Of a stretch of DNA of 64,000 nucleotides, positions 60,901 through 64,000 are shown piece by piece (within the stretch, counting starts at the first letter, position 1; each line of letters starts with the position of its first letter). A program made the position numbers and the translations under genes. The notes beneath the pieces are model-generated. The model was not told the origin of the DNA and ran no database searches. It was given only the letters and a program-made list of their open reading frames with translations. This stretch comes from Leptodontidium sp. MPI-SDFR-AT-0119 (Eukaryota > Ascomycota > Leotiomycetes > Helotiales > Leptodontidiaceae), in the NCBI GenBank assembly GCA_020726505.1, contig JAHLEZ010000009.1, forward strand, positions 1,364,001 to 1,428,000, in the 5' to 3' direction.

Positions 60901-62394
60901 AAGTTTCCAGGTGTCGATAGTTTTGTTCATGTTGAGCATGTTGTGGTCCTTGCGAAGATGATTGATGAGGTGGTCTTTTCGACTGAATGTTGTGATTTCT
61001 TTCCTTGCACTTTGGCATTGGACTCGTGATTGAACGTAATGGACTGGGATGTTTACTCCTAGCGCCGAGAAAGGAACTCGACAGAAGGTACAGGTAGGTC
61101 CGCTGTTGATGGCTGGGGTCGAGTGGTCGACGCACTCTAAACACATCCACCGCTCTTGCGGCCAGTGCTTCTCGCCTGATTCGTGTCTTTTGTAGTCGGC
61201 AAATGAATGGGTTGAGTAGCCACAGTTCTTCCAAGTGCAGTGGAGCAGTGCTTTCACACCGCAATTTTCACAAGGCTCATGTTTGACTTCGGTTTGGCTT
61301 TCGTCGGTGGACATTGAGTCGTCAGTATCCTCGCTGTCCTTGAGAGGTTGTCGAGGGGAAGAGGAGACCGAAGTGTTGCCCGTAAGACATTCCGAGTCAA
61401 TCATTCCTGGGTCCGAGATGGAACCTTGCGTCGGTGGAGCAGTCGTGGTAGTGATGACATCGCTGCTTCCAGGCTGCGAGCCTTTGCCGTATTTCTGTTC
61501 CTCGAGTACTAATTGCTTCAGCTGGTTGATGAGGTCTGCAGCTTTGAGCTGGGAGAATGTTGAAAATGGCTGGATGGACGCTTCGAAGAGAGCGATAGCT
61601 TCTTGCGGATCAACCTTGGGGGCCACAGTCAAGTCGACCTGGCTAGACGTTTTGCTTGATGAGCTATGAGAGGTCTGAGAGCCTGCGGCCTGCGCATGTT
61701 TGTTGTGGGCAGGCGACGAACTTCTTCGTGTGGAAAGACGCATTCGATTTTTCCGATTGCGAGATGAAGGGTTTTGTGACCTCTTGGCGACAGGCTTCGG
61801 CTTCATTAAAGGTATCTTTGCCGGTGTGAAGTCATTCATCGTTGAGGACATGCCAATAAATGAGTCTTGACTGACGGGTTGCCAAGACATAGACTTTGAA
61901 GGCTCATTGAATATGTGCATGTCAACATCAGAGAAAGCATTCAAAGCCTGCGGAGGCCAGATGGTCGATGTTGATGTCTGGTTCCCGCCATGAGAAGTGC
62001 TCTGATGCGTGTTTGCTTCCCCTAAACCAGGCACTTCACCGCTGCTGGAAGACGCTACCAACATAAGTTAGCCGAATGTATTCCTAGACTTGGTTCAGCA
62101 AGACAAACCGAAGGCAGCACTAAATTGATGGTTATTCTCACGAAGCGGAGGGCTAGCGAAGTCCGGCATGTCAAAGTTCTCGGCTTGCACTCCTAGATTG
62201 GGACCGGCGAGGACCATGACATTTGAATGCGGGTTGCCGAAGTTAGAGAGATATCTCAAGCTAGGATGCACATCCTCGAACGAATCACTGAGTGCGGAGA
62301 GGTGCTGTTCAGGTTGTCCAAATTGGGTCATGTGATCAAGCTGCAGGTCCTTTGGGTCCACACCCAAATTCTGCGCCCACGCCATCTTATCCAT
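57990..62394 (-). CDS. C2H2 zinc-finger / fungal CorA-like two-TM fusion protein (1338 aa)
   Basis: Seven exons by frame and splice sites: 62109-62394, 59648-62054, 59461-59593, 58919-59394, 58562-58847, 58384-58476, 57990-58325; introns 54, 54, 66, 71, 85 and 58 nt; total 4017 nt, an exact multiple of three. The N-terminal half has low-complexity Ser-rich and basic stretches, then Cys/His fingers (CENCGVKALLHCTWKNCGY, CLECVDHS, CTFCRVPF, CGFCGIFFGTW) and an acidic run EDEDDVPSDEDEDED. The C-terminal half matches the fungal CorA-like family in order: YQGPLTCQELRERL, RRIVFIADLDSS, LTGTASIGVTI, LDFHLPYYVLR, FWELPFLS, ERYCLYEAMTSVGVTGNDHW, then LTVIIIIFFPLALSANLF and FVFLSLGILILATLVVL as two membrane helices before a basic tail. 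A nuclear-type finger region on a membrane protein is odd; a GTG start at 62406 is the alternative to ATG 62394. The join at 59594-59647 restores RRIVFIADLD. Confidence 0.85.
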
Positions 62395-63000
62395 TGCCTG
62401 ATACACTTAGTACTGTATGTAATCGGAGTGAGTCTTAAGGCGGGAGGTTGATTGTATCTGTGAGTAGGTGAGGATGCTGCCGACCGCGACCTGGAAAAGA
62501 GGATCGAGGAAACCCTCTCGGATTTCAGCAAAATGGTGAGCACTGCCCAGGCCTGACTTGGGCGCTGGCCAAAGGGCAGTGGGCGTGCATTAAAACTGCA
62601 TAAGTACGAGGGCATGAGGCTGAGGGCGGCCAATTGAACGATTGATTGATTGATTGATTATGATGATGATGGTCTATTCCGCCTGGCTAAGCCTAAAGGG
62701 CACTAGTACTATTTACATGGGTTCGATTCCTCCAGTTTCCGCCGTAGTCTCGTGACAGCCCCCACGTTCGCTTTTGTTAGCAATTCGGGTTGGGTAAGCT
62801 GGCTTAGCGCGCTTAGTGGCATATAGAACGATTCATGAATTTGGTTTGAGTTATCGTATTGAGACTACAGCTATTGATGCTTATATAGAGCATCTGAACG
62901 ACAGGCAGCAGTAGGCTCCAACACTACAAACTAGGTAGAAATGCCACTGCCTTATGTGATGACTCAATCATGTGACTCAACGGTCACATGCCAATTGTCA
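62395..63000. other. Upstream region of the fusion gene
   Basis: Probable promoter. Contains a TTGA/TGAT microsatellite at about 62641-62672. No gene recognised; a T-arm-like GGTTCGATTCC near 62720 has no matching acceptor stem. Confidence 0.5.
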
Positions 63001-63560
63001 CACGCTAACAGTTTCTGTTAGGCCCACGAAGTCGGATTTCTCAGCCTGTACGAGGCGTGGGCTACGAACCTGGAGTCTCTGTTACTCCAGAGCCAATGAG
63101 AGACGCAATTACGACCAGAGGAAACGAGTTCACGACGTTGCGGCCTGCCTCCACCGCAATTTCCGGCCGGCCTCGAGGCCCCTTTGGCACACAGGAACGA
63201 TTTAAAAACCATCCGACGATAACGGTTGCAACCTCTCATGCCATCACCCTAAGGGGAGTTCACAGAGCCTCTCAGAGGCACGAACCGAAGTCGAGCAGGA
63301 CACCTGTGGGGTGGAATTCGATTTGTGGGATTAGGGCTAAGGTGTATCGCCATCTCCCTACCTCGGATTGGAGGATACTTTGGTTAGTGGATAGAAAGAT
63401 CATGCGCTGCAGGCTTGAGTGTATAAAGGGACTATCTGCAAGACATGGTCGGCCTAGAGAACGAGAGGATACTAGGTATCAGGAAGCAAGAAATCACGCC
63501 AACTTGTGGACTGAGGTATACTATGGCAACGATGGCTAGGAAGAAGGTTGGTGTGTCGCT
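63001..63560. other. GC-richer segment with open frames, origin unclear
   Basis: Open on both strands (63057-63539 + and 63018-63239 -), neither with a known domain. Composition differs from its AT-rich neighbours and it ends next to the 227-bp repeat, so it may be part of a repeat rather than a gene. Confidence 0.35.
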
Positions 63561-63597
63561 ATCGGCTGCTAACTAGAGATCCTTACAACATTGTCAG

Positions 63598-63824
63598 TAT
63601 AAAGGGAACTTTGGGTGCTACGCGGTAGCTGGATAGGAGTTGATATTTAAGACTCGCGTCTAGGGGTTCTATCCTCGGAAATATTGCAATAAGATGAATT
63701 TGGTAGCACAATAATGCGACTAAAAATTTCAATTAGTAGTCCTAGTCGATATAAGTTATCACAGTAAAGAACATCAATATACAGAGTATTGCATCATGTC
63801 CTTATTATGTTTTTATACGCAAAA
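63598..63824 (+). repeat. 227-bp interspersed repeat, copy 2 (SINE-like)
   Basis: Second copy of the repeat at 56296. It contains a box A-like TAGCTGGATAGG (63626-63637) and a partial box B-like GGTTCTATCC (63665-63674), 39 bp apart, as in RNA polymerase III promoters. It is flanked by TGTCAGT (63592-63598) and TGTCGGT (63825-63831), a possible 7-bp target duplication with one mismatch. A short LTR is the alternative. Confidence 0.6.
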
Positions 63825-64000
63825 TGTCGGTGCAGTACCGGTTCATGTACCACGCCGCATGTGTGAATATATTCTAATGCGAGTATGGTGACAGAGTAAT
63901 AAAGTGGTGGTTCAAAAATCTGTGTATTTCTAAAGAGAGTGCGAGGAGAGCCAGCCTATATACTACGAGACGCCACCGAATCTCCACCGAAACCCCTCCG

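Noticed and set aside
62690..62760. Possible tRNA (GGTTCGATTCC T-arm)
   Set aside because: The T-stem pairs poorly and no acceptor or anticodon stem can be formed.
63057..63539. 160-codon + frame near the right end
   Set aside because: No domain, open on the opposite strand too, next to a repeat; not enough to call a gene.

Overview
The window is filamentous-ascomycete (Pezizomycotina-type) nuclear DNA. The evidence is short 44-85 nt GT-AG introns with CTAAC/CTGAC-like branch sites, three fungal NLR architectures, and very AT-rich transposon graveyards whose decay looks like repeat-induced point mutation (RIP): C-to-T changes on both strands, TAG/TGA/TAA stops, and catalytic Asp to Asn in the reverse transcriptases. 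Species cannot be told from the sequence alone. No rRNA or tRNA gene and no CRISPR array was found.

Layout. 1-3414: 5'-truncated but open PNP-NACHT-ankyrin NLR. 3415-7460: nested LTR-retrotransposon relics. 7460-9180 (-): dead NB-ARC-TPR NLR with an amyloid-type (sigma-like) N-terminus. 9223-10310 (+): broken Ecm33/L-domain membrane protein. 10652-11762 (-): intact four-exon proline iminopeptidase. 12461-13249: TIR element with TA duplication. 13252-18019 (-): truncated Ty1/copia element. 18073-18374: solo LTR. 18628-20751: Fot1/pogo transposon split by a solo LTR. 21103-24989 (+): intact six-exon patatin-NB-ARC-TPR NLR. 27930-28754 (+): single-TM orphan protein. 28809-56760: about 28 kb of relics, including a complete 6.7-kb Ty3/gypsy element with a perfect 5-bp target duplication nested in an older gypsy, a LINE, a copia and a hAT. 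56893-57635 (-): frameshifted F-box-like gene. 57990-62394 (-): one seven-exon gene joining C2H2 zinc fingers to a fungal CorA-like two-TM domain. 62395-64000: repeats, including a 227-bp interspersed repeat also present at 56.3 kb.

Together: three different NLR classes lie within the first 25 kb. NLRs of these classes act in fungal allorecognition (heterokaryon incompatibility) and probably in innate immunity: an effector domain is switched by a nucleotide-binding oligomerisation module that is gated by a repeat sensor. Both live NLRs carry near-identical tandem sensor repeats, as expected of fast-evolving recognition surfaces. They sit as gene islands between RIP-mutated transposons, a typical accessory-compartment arrangement. 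The most unusual single gene is the zinc-finger/CorA-like fusion at the right end. Most exon structures were worked out by reading frame, splice signals and remembered family patterns; none was confirmed by alignment or transcripts.
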